Assembly (NCBI GenBank): GCA_032718475.1
Contig: JAUCBJ010002322.1
Span: 1-61,459, forward strand
From: Nemertoderma westbladi
Lineage: Eukaryota > Xenacoelomorpha > Nemertodermatida > Nemertodermatidae
Direction: 5' to 3'
Length of the DNA: 61,459 bases
Shown here: piece after piece, positions 24,401 through 30,736 of the stretch
Layout of the letters: each line of letters starts with the position of its first letter
How positions within the stretch are numbered: the first letter of the stretch is position 1
The notes under the pieces: generated by a model
What the model saw: the letters and a program-made list of their open reading frames with translations, nothing else
What the model was told of the DNA's origin: nothing
Database searches by the model: none
Program-made: the position numbers and the translations under genes

Positions 24401-26396
24401 ACTGCAGTATCAAATATTTATTATTGCAATAATAAAAATAACATATTTTCTACAGCATTAAAAATATTTTGTTAATGTAGTAATAATTATTTGTAACAAA
24501 TATTTATTACTGCACCATAAATCTGATGATTTTACAGTGATGCTGATTACTGTCAGTGTCAGTCGAACTGATGCTGATCAACTTTAAATAATCTCTTAAA
24601 CTCTTAAACTACTTACCTTCAAATAATACTAAATCGAACAGAGTTATACCCTCTTTGGGAAAAACTATTGCTGAGCTATAATTTTCACTCTTAAACTACT
24701 TACCTTCAAATAATTCTAAATCGAACAGAGTTATACCCTCTTTGGGAAGAACGATTGCTGAGCTAATGTCACCGGCGATGTTTCCAAGTTGGTTTGGGAA
24801 GTACCATCCGAATTCGAGGATCATGTTTGGTCCGGTCAATTGGTCCCGGTACAATATCCAGCTGTAATTAACATGTATGTCATTAACAGTGTCACCTGGA
24901 CGAGCACCATCATACTGTATTGTACATGTGGATATTATAACATCTTCAAGTACAGTCGTCATCTTGAAGACATCAACGCTGCATGTTCTATTTATTATAC
25001 TGTTATGGTAATGTTATTTAATGTTATTCATGTTATATCATCAATAGGTATGTATGGCAGATTAGATGCAGATTGTTGAATAGTTTCTTGAAGTGTGTCT
25101 TCCAGCCAGTCAGCTTTTTGGCAGGTACATCTAAATGTCTACATTTAGTCGTCTCCTAAATGTTTGTTCAGTTTTCTGATCGATTTCTGCCCTACAGTAG
25201 TGCCTTCTACAGGTCAGAATTAGTTTTGAACTAACATTTAAATATTATTGGAAGTAGACCAAGACCACACAGTGGGGGTTGAGGGGCTTACTTATTTAAT
25301 AACGGATAGATCGTTTTACAGAACAAAAGGGAACACAGTAGAACACACTAGAATACAAACCAAACATAAGCGAACGCAATTGTAAATAAAATCAGAACCA
25401 AAAAATCCTGGCTGAAGCACTTCTGGTGCTATTATTATTGTACTGCCGGTGCCTTATACCAGCCATACTGGTAGAGGACTGTACAATAGTACATGTGTGA
25501 CAGTAGTAAGACAATTCTCCATGGTTACAGGATAATTAAAAGTATTTTATTTTTGATGTTCTGCAATATTAATTAATCTCTGGTGTTCGCCTATGTTTGG
25601 GTTGTATTCTAGTGTGTCTACTGTGTCATTTTGTGTTCCCTTGTGTTCTGTAAAAATAAATACCCTTTAATAATGATCTCCCTGCAGTCAGCGTGTCGTT
25701 TTTTTTAATATAAATTCAATGTCAGGCTTACTTCCGATTTATTTATTCACCTACAGCATTAAAAATATGTATTATTTTTCATATAATAATAAACATATTT
25801 TAATAAAATATATTATATTATATTACTTTAATTGTATAATATTTTGCTTGTACTACTGCAGTAATTGGGGGTGGTATACCTTTTGAAAACGCCAATCCAT
25901 TTATGTTTGGCATGTGTAGTGTAGCATATACGTGCTACTAACAAAACAACTAAAATTGCGCAAATAAAAAATTATGACCTATGGCCTACTCTCTCTATGT
26001 GACAGATCCCTTTTTATTTACCACTGGTAAAAAATAAAAACATTACTCCCTCCTCAGGTATAACCCAGTTGAAACAAATAAGTACGAAAAAATTGAAAAA
26101 GTTTCACCAAAAAGTGAATTTTTATTGAGAAATATAAATTCTAAACACACAACTTACATGCCACATATGACATTAACCGCCGAGACTTTGTTTTCTATAC
26201 CAAGACTAATGAACTCTGTCTGCGAAGTCTCTTGAACCAACTCCACCATGGTGCCTACCATGTTGTCCCCATCTTCGTCGGTATACAGCTGTATCAGTGG
26301 GGAGCACCCTGGTACCTCCTTGTCCATGTCAACTTCATGGCCACACACCATAGTGACCACTAAGGCCACTACTAGCAGACCACTATGTATTAACAT
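3257..26396 (-). CDS. Secreted betagamma-crystallin-like protein, four exons
   Basis: Exons 26396-26158, 24861-24704, 8935-8788 and 3407-3257 join with matching phases (2, 1, 2) at canonical GT-AG sites and encode 231 aa. Residues 1-19 form a signal peptide. Four Greek-key motifs follow: about 34-78, 81-118 (starts WILYRD, ends ISSAIV), 123-173 (starts ITLFDLELFEG, ends ANSVIV) and 178-220 (starts WEVFRDPDHKG, ends INEIESF). The aromatic-x4-aromatic-x-Gly pattern and the Ser-rich turns are typical of betagamma-crystallins, which are calcium-binding or structural proteins. Secretion suggests an extracellular role; which one is unknown. Intron 1 is 1.3 kb, intron 2 is 15.8 kb and contains the BEL element in antisense orientation, and intron 3 is 5.4 kb. 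No exon is interrupted. The family call is strong; expression is untested. Confidence 0.85.
3768..4396 (+). mobile_element. Possible LINE reverse-transcriptase C-terminal relic
   Basis: Two plus-strand frames (3768-3965 and 3950-4396) overlap with a frameshift between them. The first resembles the thumb region of LINE reverse transcriptases ('NNALLNECIRKISTASAAF' followed by a leucine-rich stretch and LPFIKYGFGVPLW). Nothing catalytic remains. It lies in intron 3 of the crystallin-like gene. The family is not certain. Confidence 0.35.
4729..4802 (+). tRNA. tRNA-like unit (tRNA pseudogene or SINE head)
   Basis: A perfect A box (TAGCTCAGTCGG, 4737-4748) and B box (GTTCGAATCC, 4782-4791) are present, followed within 15 bp by a T-run that could end RNA polymerase III transcription. 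The acceptor stem and anticodon stem do not pair well, so I call it a tRNA-derived repeat or pseudogene, not a working tRNA. Confidence 0.5.
5163..6697. mobile_element. Tc1/mariner-like non-autonomous DNA transposon
   Basis: Long terminal inverted repeats start CAGTCCCAATCCCAATAAAC at 5163 and end with the complement at 6697. They match over about 65 bp and are flanked by TA on each side (5161-5162, 6698-6699), as expected for Tc1/mariner insertion. No transposase frame remains. The interior holds a G23 run (5701-5723) and a C15 run (5947-5961), themselves in a smaller inverted arrangement with a shared 'ACTAGACGC / GCGTCCAGT' border. Confidence 0.7.
5701..5723 (+). repeat. G23 homopolymer
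   Basis: Longest G run in the window, inside the Tc1/mariner-like element. Confidence 0.95.
6700..8330. other. Intron 3 sequence of crystallin-like gene, no gene seen
   Basis: Mixed-composition sequence without a recognisable exon, tRNA-like unit or transposon end. A weak imperfect inverted repeat about 'GGAGCTATCTT' occurs near 8036-8110. Confidence 0.5.
8338..8613 (+). mobile_element. Retroelement C-terminal domain scrap
   Basis: The end of this frame (RNDEANDFIHRALSSTGI) resembles the 'RHxxLNDIIHRALxSAGI' segment that follows a CCHC finger in retroelement proteins. A related fragment is at 58776-59048 on the minus strand. It is very short and has no catalytic residues. The assignment rests on motif memory and is tentative. 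Confidence 0.3.
8788..8935 (-). CDS. Crystallin-like gene exon 3 (motif 3 and start of motif 4)
   Basis: The acceptor TTGCAG ends at 8936. Phase-1 joining restores a Gly codon so that FEG is followed by ENYMSC. The exon carries two close Cys residues and ANSVIVTG, and ends at WEVF before donor CG|GTAATT (8787, phase 2). This exon is separated from exon 2 by the BEL element and its host repeat. Confidence 0.8.
9936..10124 (-). mobile_element. Outer part of left arm of fold-back element
   Basis: This segment plus 23305-23567 form the left arm, and 23813-24268 the right arm, of an inverted repeat of about 450 bp per arm with a 245-bp spacer. The BEL retrotransposon sits inside the left arm. Without the BEL element and one copy of its 5-bp target duplication the whole element is about 1.15 kb. 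The arm carries a hammerhead-like motif (10005-10056, minus strand) and a (TA)n tract. Confidence 0.8.
10005..10056 (-). ncRNA. Hammerhead-ribozyme-like motif, left arm copy
   Basis: Read on the minus strand: CUGAUG, one extra C, A, a GACC-GGUA-GGUC stem-loop, then GAAA and ACGUUU. Flanking bases pair as a stem I (AUAAU with UAUUGUAU, imperfect in this copy). The extra base in the CUGAUGA core means activity is doubtful. The mirror copy is at 24141-24189. Confidence 0.35.
10125..10659 (+). repeat. BEL/Pao 5' LTR
   Basis: 535 bp, TG...CA ends. Compared with the 3' LTR it lacks a short segment (near 10318, where the 3' copy has an insert about CCAATAGGGA) and differs at single positions such as CCGCG versus CTGCG near 10497. 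No TGG-type primer-binding site is visible directly after it. Confidence 0.9.
10728..12425 (+). CDS. BEL N-terminal ORF, charged coiled-coil region
   Basis: Frame of 565 codons that begins 69 bp after the 5' LTR. Residues about 65-150 contain a duplicated 40-residue block with a 'GQPQ.EGD.RPT.TATVGP' core. Residues about 340-520 are almost pure E, R and K, with at least five copies of an 11-residue AREEKERKERE unit, a likely long coiled coil. The frame ends just after a G22 run at 12401-12422, and the last residues are encoded by AT-rich sequence and the G run. It is in the position of a gag N-terminal extension. I recognise no enzyme domain. Confidence 0.6.
   Translation: MSQSGETTPTRTPDEELTIREAATRWYRPMTPDPSVTGDLAVQDEGGRLEPEVESRGEGDESTWNEGRRADVTGQPQAEGDERPTETATVGPTVQRRTRRDEGDVGTDVAGQPQDEGDGRPTGTATVGPPVRRRTRRDGGEVGNEDVGVSDRLRQAYNATRKLLKEAKKGAEIDEVKLTRGLGESNRHFSYLMRFRQRELAKERARGVAEELCDLWRYRGMQPSAVYVGPYLVDAQGVKFECWRRPEEGESEVEPEDSISSVGGSSGKGGRVSRSGRRRESVVTDKSATSSVKERRVREINATYHLDLIEQGQRELNRRLEEGRIQLEREAVLIRETRERAEKAVESLKECEEIERREQEERVAREKSECKEREAERKEREAREEKERKEREAERKEHEAREEKERKEREAREEKERKEREAREEKERKECEAREEKERKEREAREESVRREREARRRERAKREAELADQNAREDRERVAREKRVREKVEREQKELIEYKARRIRELELVRIGASEIGTGSDIFIHYYIYTYILYIHLLMPHLQRPHDRHETGVTVRAGGGGGGG
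12401..12422 (+). repeat. G22 homopolymer in BEL coding region
   Basis: Coding potential changes frame across this run: the frame before it ends here and the Asn-rich frame after it is offset. Either the element is broken here or the run length is wrong in the assembly. Confidence 0.9.
12423..14161 (+). pseudogene. BEL pre-gag coding region in several frames
   Basis: Coding-like sequence continues from the upstream ORF to gag but jumps between frames: 12508-13077 (Asn-rich low complexity, then two copies of a 'GGLVGHVV.RQEVAGLS' repeat), 13028-13537 (Arg/Glu/Ser-rich), 13444-14004, then 13893-14195. The jumps fall at G runs 13037-13049, 13086-13094 and 13944-13956. Together with the G22 run this looks like one long original frame disturbed at homopolymers. 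Products are low-complexity and of unknown function; they may be part of an extended Gag. Confidence 0.5.
14162..15331 (+). CDS. gag: BEL/Pao Gag-like protein
   Basis: 389 codons. The N-terminal half (ELPPVEPFKFDGSRPEEY and following) matches the DUF1759-type gag domain of BEL/Pao elements. Residues about 310-365 hold the usual C-terminal Cys/His region, including a CCHC finger (C-SR-C-VMSG-H-RARE-C) that would bind the RNA genome. The TGA at 15329-15331 is in frame with the protease ORF that starts at once after it, in the middle of the sequence that normally leads into the DSG protease motif. Gag and Pol are therefore one frame split by a stop codon, which could be read through or be a mutation. 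Confidence 0.8.
   Translation: MEAQAMGMATLIDALKTRIELPPVEPFKFDGSRPEEYLQFRRMYSNEILTKNLTQAECLKYLQVYTGGPAYDIVRQYQGIEGGFTTAWRALDREYGQPAKIIRQTLRGITSGSLQDNPVSIKTFANKVEKALIVLKTLDAPYELNASNNITTIAQALPMWLRNKWRKIAFSTRDRKGAEPGLEEMSSFLNYEAELITDPVYSEDSLGKGPKMDYHRPKPEHNTSNSLPRLRQSLPYAATQGTASPQVAESKTTPWNGQGNNNNTNKYNPSTSSRPNPNNKNSRDFGTNAAVIRDALYKEGYDPKSKCQLHANALHQTMNCRYWQALSRQDQIDYAASNKICSRCVMSGHRARECKEKPVKFGQRKGQTMATSTVGAKKRGTVLLGVVPV
15332..16366 (+). CDS. pol: BEL/Pao Pol part 1: protease and start of reverse transcriptase
   Basis: Same frame as gag. Residues about 10-25 contain LMLVDSGAA, the aspartic protease active site. Later comes the peptidase A17-type linker and the start of the reverse transcriptase (YYLPLHVALDPKK..LRMVVDASAK). 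The frame stops at TAG 16364-16366, where related elements continue directly into VLLRFR. That string follows here in the same frame after the stop, so the stop interrupts the reverse transcriptase. The original polymerase would be inactive without read-through. Confidence 0.8.
   Translation: MIGEGNRSVTTLMLVDSGAAFTLVEDWVAEEIGLRTRPSRMAVTTISSKDEVLEMRTGRCTIVVIAPGCDYGGSIDPIQVIESININARWPTNIEVEQYKFLDDIDFSIPDVGIRKVSIIVGMDCPTAHERMQMVFSEDKQCDPVAILTPFGWTLSGPIKSKIPFRMSETLGCMFAGTMQEMSDERAEEQLKRLLRQDFEGLKETGVGTSVEDKQAQQSVEESMKCDEGRYTIGMVWKLPKLPLPDNRGMVLTRLRKLKQTLKRSPEKNEYIHRTIKKYVEKGWAVELPVDEPNTDRTYYLPLHVALDPKKCKLRMVVDASAKTNGKCLNDYLLEGPNIYNSGI
16421..19294 (+). CDS. pol: BEL/Pao Pol part 2: reverse transcriptase, RNase H, integrase
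   Basis: 957 codons from the first ATG after the in-frame TAG (homology starts earlier, at about 16367). Reverse transcriptase YVDD is at 16645-16656. RNase H follows (HMFSDASLEAYGAALY, later TDSMVVLGWLH). The integrase has the HHCC zinc region (LHGGTNRTLTEIRRTFW then C..C) and the D, D, E catalytic set (CGVDMFGP, YSDSGTNFVG, LGCVERLVG). The C-terminal domain is intact to the stop at 19294. Domain order and wording are typical of BEL/Pao. Confidence 0.9.
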   Translation: MFNQVRVTEEDSDSQRFLWYNGEEEPSIIPAYKMVVQNMGAKSSSFTTTMAVRDTVKGKEDRYSTRAVDMIRRGFYVDDGMESGNTVKEILDTGREVRDILNGSGFNLTKFQSSSEEFIKAIEDKRPESTMDNPTTAKGQDMANKRTESQQKALGIVWNRETDELKYQLSQEGADIHTKRGYVSYIARIYDPLGLASPLLVTGKQILKRVYKLKDEWDVEVPEEIKKQWNKWTGDLEKMGTYNMPRVYFPDGNMTNLDLHMFSDASLEAYGAALYLVQREGAHKPRLAFFSKAKSTPPDSASVPKLELTAARLGVRATAYLVDTIPNIVETHYWTDSMVVLGWLHNERTRYPIFVANRVDEIRPTTELERWHYCPTDENPADLLSRGVAHHTFLKKEGLWQHGPQFLSDKEAWPPMRKVDPDSGEVVSEGEEGDSEGEEIYSQMVREIRDVQPKPEELCDNPTDKLLSYSSSWYKTKKLVAYWRAFGNFLAGVGKDKKIRTTIDLEGAAKAVIHYEQRKNYGDEVECVSNQQHLRRDSELITLSPQLNDDGILVMNSRVGYNNSIVVPPKPIIIPTGSPIVHQIIWDSHKSILHGGTNRTLTEIRRTFWVKQLRKKVKAVVGQCRTCRRAKKERAIQEMAPLPASRVRQHNPPFTHCGVDMFGPIKIKVMRHTEKRYSIIFVCNNTRAVGIELAQDATASAFINALERFRDRKGGTIAVIYSDSGTNFVGAENEMAEALDILEGEEVRAAMRRRQVKWERRTPYAPHTLGCVERLVGSSKRLMTKLMNTHMVTGDVLRTVLAKCEGIINSRPLYPENNDPESLDVLTPSHFLMERPATIDMRGVDPDDIHSRQSWKVAKAISAEYWRRWFEEYLPTLHKRSKWRKSNRELREGDLVIVTDDTIINNQWRLARVVGTYSDEDGRVRSVEVRIGGKIGVKDRKTYRRAVGKCCLLEGAP
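19385..19830 (+). repeat. Tandem repeats with GGTACGTAGTACC palindrome
   Basis: About ten units of roughly 40-50 bp built from AGTTAGTTAG-type strings and a 13-bp GGTAC-GTA-GTACC palindrome lie between pol and the downstream ORF of the BEL element. Units of two subtypes follow one another (TTAGTTAG-rich, then GGAGTTAGAGAGTAGTAAGA-rich). Their role is unknown; each could form a short hairpin. Confidence 0.85.
20249..22056 (+). CDS. BEL downstream ORF: triple CCHC zinc-finger protein
   Basis: Two overlapping frames: 20249-20656 (basic, charged, residues 1-135) and 20593-22056 (487 codons), the second offset by -1. The second contains three consecutive CCHC fingers at about 21343-21510: C-DY-C-GRQT-H-QERS-C, C-LY-C-CESS-H-RIGA-C and C-PK-C-NFRG-H-YGCQ-C. 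These suggest a nucleic-acid-binding product. A basic, nuclear-signal-like C-terminus follows. It occupies the place where some LTR elements have env, but no signal peptide or membrane segment is present. Whether the two frames are joined by a -1 frameshift or by an indel cannot be told. I recognise no homolog. Confidence 0.6.
22720..22748 (+). promoter_or_regulatory. Stem-loop next to BEL polypurine tract
   Basis: ATGCTATCTTC (22720-22730) pairs perfectly with GAAGATAGCAT (22738-22748) about a 7-nt loop. The G-rich polypurine tract (22749-22757) and the 3' LTR follow at once. Confidence 0.75.
22749..22757 (+). promoter_or_regulatory. BEL polypurine tract
   Basis: GGGGGGGAG directly before the 3' LTR, the expected plus-strand primer site for reverse transcription. 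Confidence 0.75.
22758..23299 (+). repeat. BEL/Pao 3' LTR
   Basis: 542 bp, TGTTAG...GTCACA, followed by the target duplication ATACC at 23300-23304. Confidence 0.9.
23305..24268. mobile_element. Rest of fold-back element: inner left arm, spacer, right arm
   Basis: 23305-23567 continues the left arm after the BEL insertion, 23568-23812 is a unique spacer, and 23813-24268 is the right arm, complementary to the left over about 450 bp with few mismatches. The outer ends (CATAGTGTAAAGATGATA at 9936 and its complement ending 24268) are followed inward by A or T runs. I see no coding capacity. Confidence 0.8.
24141..24189 (+). ncRNA. Hammerhead-ribozyme-like motif, right arm copy
   Basis: GUACAUAGU - CUGAUG - C - A - GACC GGUA GGUC - GAAA - ACGUUU - ACUAUUGUAU. 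Stem II is four perfect pairs, stem I is ACUAU with AUAGU plus further pairs, and stem III would be the minimal palindromic AAC-GUU. Relative to an active hammerhead there is one extra C before the A of the CUGAUGA core. It points outward from the fold-back centre. Confidence 0.4.
24601..24678 (-). repeat. Tandem duplication of crystallin exon 2 end and donor site
   Basis: 78 bp matching 24688-24765 with about four differences, offset by 87 bp. It copies the last 60 or so coding bases of exon 2 together with the GTAAGT donor. Reading past the normal donor into this copy meets a stop at once (GGT AAG TAG), so use of the second donor would truncate the protein. Confidence 0.85.
24704..24861 (-). 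CDS. Crystallin-like gene exon 2 (motif 2 and start of motif 3)
   Basis: The acceptor TTACAG ends at 24862. Joining completes an Ile codon and gives WILYRD, the classic start of a Greek-key motif. The donor GAAG|GTAAGT lies at 24703, phase 1. The last 60 or so bases of the exon plus the donor are tandemly duplicated downstream (24601-24678). Confidence 0.85.
25285..25680. mobile_element. Inverted-repeat MITE-like element
   Basis: About 110 bp at 25290-25400 (with TACAGAACAAAAGGGAACAC) return inverted at 25560-25675 with modest divergence, around an unrelated centre of about 160 bp. It lies in intron 1 of the crystallin-like gene. No transposase. Confidence 0.6.
26158..26396 (-). CDS. Crystallin-like gene exon 1 (signal peptide and motif 1)
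   Basis: Begins with ATG at 26396 and encodes a hydrophobic leader (MLIHSGLLVVALVVTMVCG) and then the first Greek-key motif, ending at VSAVNVICG. The donor is AT|GTAAGT at 26157, phase 2. Confidence 0.85.
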
Positions 26397-26459
26397 TGCG
26401 GTACAATACGTATGTGCTGTATGTATTGTACTAATACTGTAATATGTATGTAAACGATC

Positions 26460-27040
26460 TATGTAAAGTTAAATTCTCACAAACATTAATTCTACAGAAT
26501 GTAGATTATTAAGATGTTTGGTTATATCTGCCTCTGTTGGTTGGTTATATTTCACTGTTTTCTTCCTGTGGACTACGGTCATTACTACATAGATCCCGTA
26601 ATCGCGCCTGTTCTCAGTAGTTCAAATTATACACCATGCATAGAACAATGACGGGATTAACTAATCAATGAAGGGAGCATGAAGCAACATTTGTTAATTA
26701 TATGATGAGTTAGAATCAGGTGACATGCTGTTACATAAAACACATAACAGCTGTCATACGAATTTTCATCATTGATCGAATGTTGTTACATGTATTCCAA
26801 TGTATCTTACCATTACCTACTATAACATTAGGAGGTCATGAACTAACTCAACTACCATCATCTCAACACAATAATAATTCCAACACAATTAATAATTAAA
26901 ATGTCTAATAATACAAATTAGAAAGATGGACGATATATAAAATAATATATTATTACAGTTGTATGTAAACGTGTTACATAACATATAATTACCAACAATA
27001 ATTTATAAAATAGTTCCAAAATTGTTTAAAAAAAAAAAGT
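26460..27040. other. AT-rich sequence upstream of crystallin-like gene
   Basis: It would contain the promoter of the minus-strand gene that starts at 26396. I cannot point to a convincing TATA box or other element. Confidence 0.4.
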
Positions 27041-27045
27041 TTTAG

Positions 27046-27218
27046 TAATAATAAATACAACATAATGTAGTTATAATAAATACAATATATTGTAGTTATA
27101 ATAAATACAAAATATTGTAGTTATAACAAATACAAAATATTGTAGTTATAATAAATACAATGTAATGTAGTTATAATAAATACAATATATTGTAGTTATA
27201 ATAAATACAATGTAATGT
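27046..27218 (+). repeat. 25-bp minisatellite, about 7 copies
   Basis: TGTAGTTATAATAAATACAA-type units recur every 25 bp (TGTAG at 27066, 27091, 27116, 27141 and so on) with small changes. Confidence 0.9.
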
Positions 27219-27699
27219 CGTTTGTAATCGATTTTTCGAGCCTCCTTAGGCAAACATACAAAATACACTTCTTCGGGACTCTGATTTTACAAACGAAATA
27301 ATTACAACATAATTATTCCCCATTTCCTTATCCCGCCGTAATATTCATCCCAGAAATAGTCGCTGTAATATTTATCTCAGAAATATTCACCAAAATATTC
27401 ATCTCAGAATATTATCCAATATCCCATATTATGACTCATATGACTCATTGTCCCAACCCAGACATCCTTAGTTTTGGCGGGCGTGCCAAGCCCTGCCTCG
27501 TCCGCCCAACACACTCCATCCATGGTACCATCCACGGTCTATTGTTATCCAATACATCCCTTCCCTTACACCGGCCCTCAGCACACAGCCTACTGCCACC
27601 ACCCAATAGCAGTAGGGAATGAGTGACTAGTCACCTTCAAAACTCCATCCAGGCACCAATAATAATTAGTCTATTATAATGAGTAATCATATTTTTAAC

Positions 27700-28250
27700 A
27701 TGGTTTGAACGTAAAGTCTCTGCCCAGAAAGTCCACCTGCGCGCAGGTGATAATTAGGGGTCAACTCCATATTGACTCCACATCGGGTTATAAATAGGGC
27801 CGCATCGGGACAAAAAAGAAGAGTCTTCAACACCAGCTGACTGAGGTGAGCCCTACTCCTCAGTACAGCAAAAGTTTAGCCTAGGAGTCAGCTCTGTTCC
27901 AAGTTGGGGCCGTCTTTGTCGCTGGGTCGGGCCTGCGAAAGGCTTTGAGATTGCCAGGAACGTTAGACGAATCCACCATTGGTTTGAGTTTACTGGCTAA
28001 ATTGGTTCGGAACGCTTGTGTGCTTACTTTTGCCTGCCGGGCAAAATAAGCAGCGTATCCATTGACTCGGCTCTGTCATACGGTTGTGCTGGTGCACTGA
28101 CCGCAGGCTATATGTTTATTCCAGGTTCGACAGAATAAACTATATAGTCTGAGAGCAAATTGCAGCTAACCCTAGACTTTTAGACTCATACGGTAACCTG
28201 GTGTTCCAATAGTTCCAATAGTTCCAATAGCGTGAAGCTGCACCAAGTTT
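27700..28250 (+). promoter_or_regulatory. GC-richer TATA-containing segment (promoter or solo LTR candidate)
   Basis: A TATA-like GGTTATAAATAGGG at 27786-27799 lies in a GC-richer block that contrasts with the AT-rich surroundings, with a donor-like GAG|GTGAGC some 50 bp downstream and an AATAAA at about 28134. No coding exon follows, so an LTR remnant is as likely as a host promoter. I did not find matching LTR ends or a target duplication. Confidence 0.25.
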
Positions 28251-29420
28251 ATTACGACGTTTTTCACAATTATAGACGTTTTCACCATTGTTAGATTTTC
28301 TTTACCCTTTATTTGTATATTTTTTCCGGCGTATTTTTAGCAAAACAAAACGGCTAAAAATACGGTAGATTTTCTCTGCATTTTTGGATTATTTTGAGGC
28401 TAGAGGCCAGAGGTTTTTCTACAGAGTTACAGTAAGCTATTTCATTTGTTTAGAAGGAAGCAATATGCCGTATTATTTGGGAAGAACAGAAAATCACTGT
28501 GTTTTTGTACTATATTGAAAAGTTGTGGATGTCCGTAAATAATAACAAGTCAATGAAGAACCTTGTTCTAGTGGAAATTTTATGTTAGCCGAAAACCAAA
28601 ACACTAAGCGAAAGTAGAGCACTACCCGGAACCTCTTTGAGATTCAAAGCCGTTTTAGGAGCTTATCGTGCCAAGGAGCACGAGAAATCCATTACATAGT
28701 TATACATTAATACAAAACAAAATTTTTACAGTTTAGACTATACATTGAGTATAAAATATAATCAGCTAACAATAGACCTTGCTTCGCGCGGACATGTTGT
28801 TCTAGGATGGTGTTCACTGACCGGACACAATGAATATTTATCGAGCAAATGTCCAAATGATGATAATAAAGGAAAAAATACACAATAATTAATGAACATA
28901 ATTTCATAACTTATAGATAAATGAATTTAATTTATGCATTATGTAAAAACCATAAAAAAATACACCAAATGGTGTGTATAGGTATGGTGCAACATAACAT
29001 ATACACCCTGGGATTACCCCTAAAGATTTGCATCTTATTTCCAAGAGGTAACTTCCAACTAGCCTTCCTTCAAACCTGAATATATGAAAAACTGACGGTA
29101 GCGCTGCTAATTTATTTTATTTACTTTTTTTAGACCATAATTTTATGAACTTTTAAAATCTGAAAACGTCTTAGCGAAACAGACAAGTGGGTTTTGTGCG
29201 CTTTACCTTTTTTCCTTATATATTATGTGTCCTTTACTGCATCTTTTTCAGGCAGTTATTGCAGTTACCCGGTGCAGCATTCTTGTGAATGTTCCATCGA
29301 GAGATGTGGTATCCTCAGCAGTTAGAGCCCAGCATGGACTCCCATAAGAGTGAGTATAAGAGACTACTACTGCCATAAATAATCGAACCTTAAGGTTCAT
29401 TTTTATTCTTTGGGACTTCC
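28251..29420. other. AT-rich intergenic sequence, no gene seen
   Basis: I recognise no coding frame, structured RNA or repeat family. Confidence 0.5.
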
Positions 29421-29429
29421 AAATCTTGT

Positions 29430-29560
29430 ACAGCTTACAGGTCAGGTCAGGTATTCTAGGTCATTCATCAAGAAAACTTGCCACCTCCATGCAGCATAAA
29501 GGAGGTGCCACCTGTAGCTGCATAGACGCTCTTACTAGGGCAAATGTTGTCCTGTAACTA
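29430..29560 (-). repeat. Inverted partner of 34380-34510
   Basis: The segment about AAACTTGCCACCTCCATGCA is repeated in inverted orientation near 34450-34490, with AAGGAGGTGCCACCT also shared. It marks the outer part of a broad inverted pair formed by the two opposed copies of the LINE A 5' region. Confidence 0.6.
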
Positions 29561-30367
29561 GGACCCCCATCGTTCTGGGATAAGGACGCCGTTGGTCCTG
29601 GATTAAGGACCCATATACTTGGCTGCAGGGGTAATCAATCAATCAATCAATGTATATTTTAACCCATATGATAATTTATAGATATATGCACATGTTACTT
29701 CAATATATAAATATAATACAGTATATATGCATTTACATGATAATAAGTGCACTTTTTTAAGGAGAAATTCGAATGGGTTTGGAGGGCAGCCAAATAGCGT
29801 AGCTAGTGGACGGCTGCTCACCAGAAAAGGTACATGGCTTGAAGTAATATCGGTTGTGGGGTTGGGGGGGGGGGTAAGTGTAGTAGAGTAGAATGTAGTA
29901 AGGGTAGTAAGTGTTAGAAAATAGTAAGCGGTGATAGGGTAGAGCCATATATTAGCCTTTTGAATAAGATTTAGATTTAGTATAAGTTGTAATGGCGTAG
30001 ATGGAAGTGAGTTAAAGTAGTAGATCACTGAGATTTATTTTTTATAGTTATTAATATATATCTTGTCAATGTGTCACCAAGGTCAAGGTATCACGCGATT
30101 TGAAAGGGGTACATCTAGGGGGGTGGTGTAAATACTGGTATTTGGAGTATATGGCCTGGCCAGGCAGATGGTGATCTACCAATGGCTGGTCAGGAGTAGA
30201 GTGTTCTCATGTCCACTCTGAGTACACTTCACTGCGACCTGCACTTGGCAGCAGGGGTACAGGGCATGACCCAGCAGATGAGCTGCACAGCCAAGAGTAG
30301 ATATGGGTGATGGGCCTCATATCTGACTCCACTGCGACACCCACCCTGTGGAACGGCAAACCAGGGT

Positions 30368-30736
30368 GTGGTATTTGCCCCGAGAGCTGACTCGGCAAAA
30401 AAAAAAGCACCCCCCAACCCCCTACTATGGATTACATTAGTAATGCGGACTAGACTCGGGTCCCCAATGCGACAAGGTGAGCTGACTGCCTTGGCAGATA
30501 AGCTTTCTCTTAGCGCAGTGGGTGTTCAAGAGCACCGAATACAGACTGGACAGACTGATGAGGTTCTGATTAAGGACATGGGGTGCGGTTGGCGACTCGC
30601 CCTTGCTTCAGCAGATGATAGTGCCAATGGTGGAATTGGTCTATTGATGAATCCAACTGCAAATGCAGCATTGGACCAGCATCTGAGTCTGTACTCCCAG
30701 ATATTCCCATTGGCGATATCTCCTTTGCAGAAGTGA
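30368..30736 (+). pseudogene. LINE A endonuclease fragment
   Basis: 122-codon frame with the early part of an apurinic endonuclease domain: AVGVQEHRI holds the catalytic Glu region and WRLALASADDSANGGIGLLM follows. The remainder of the domain is deleted, so it cannot nick DNA. Confidence 0.65.

Noticed and set aside
24789-25079. Plus-strand frame of 96 codons
   Set aside because: Antisense to crystallin exon 2 and its intron.
29639-30028. Minus-strand frame of 129 codons, Leu/Thr/Tyr-rich
   Set aside because: Low complexity, no family, crosses a G11 run and lies among repeats.
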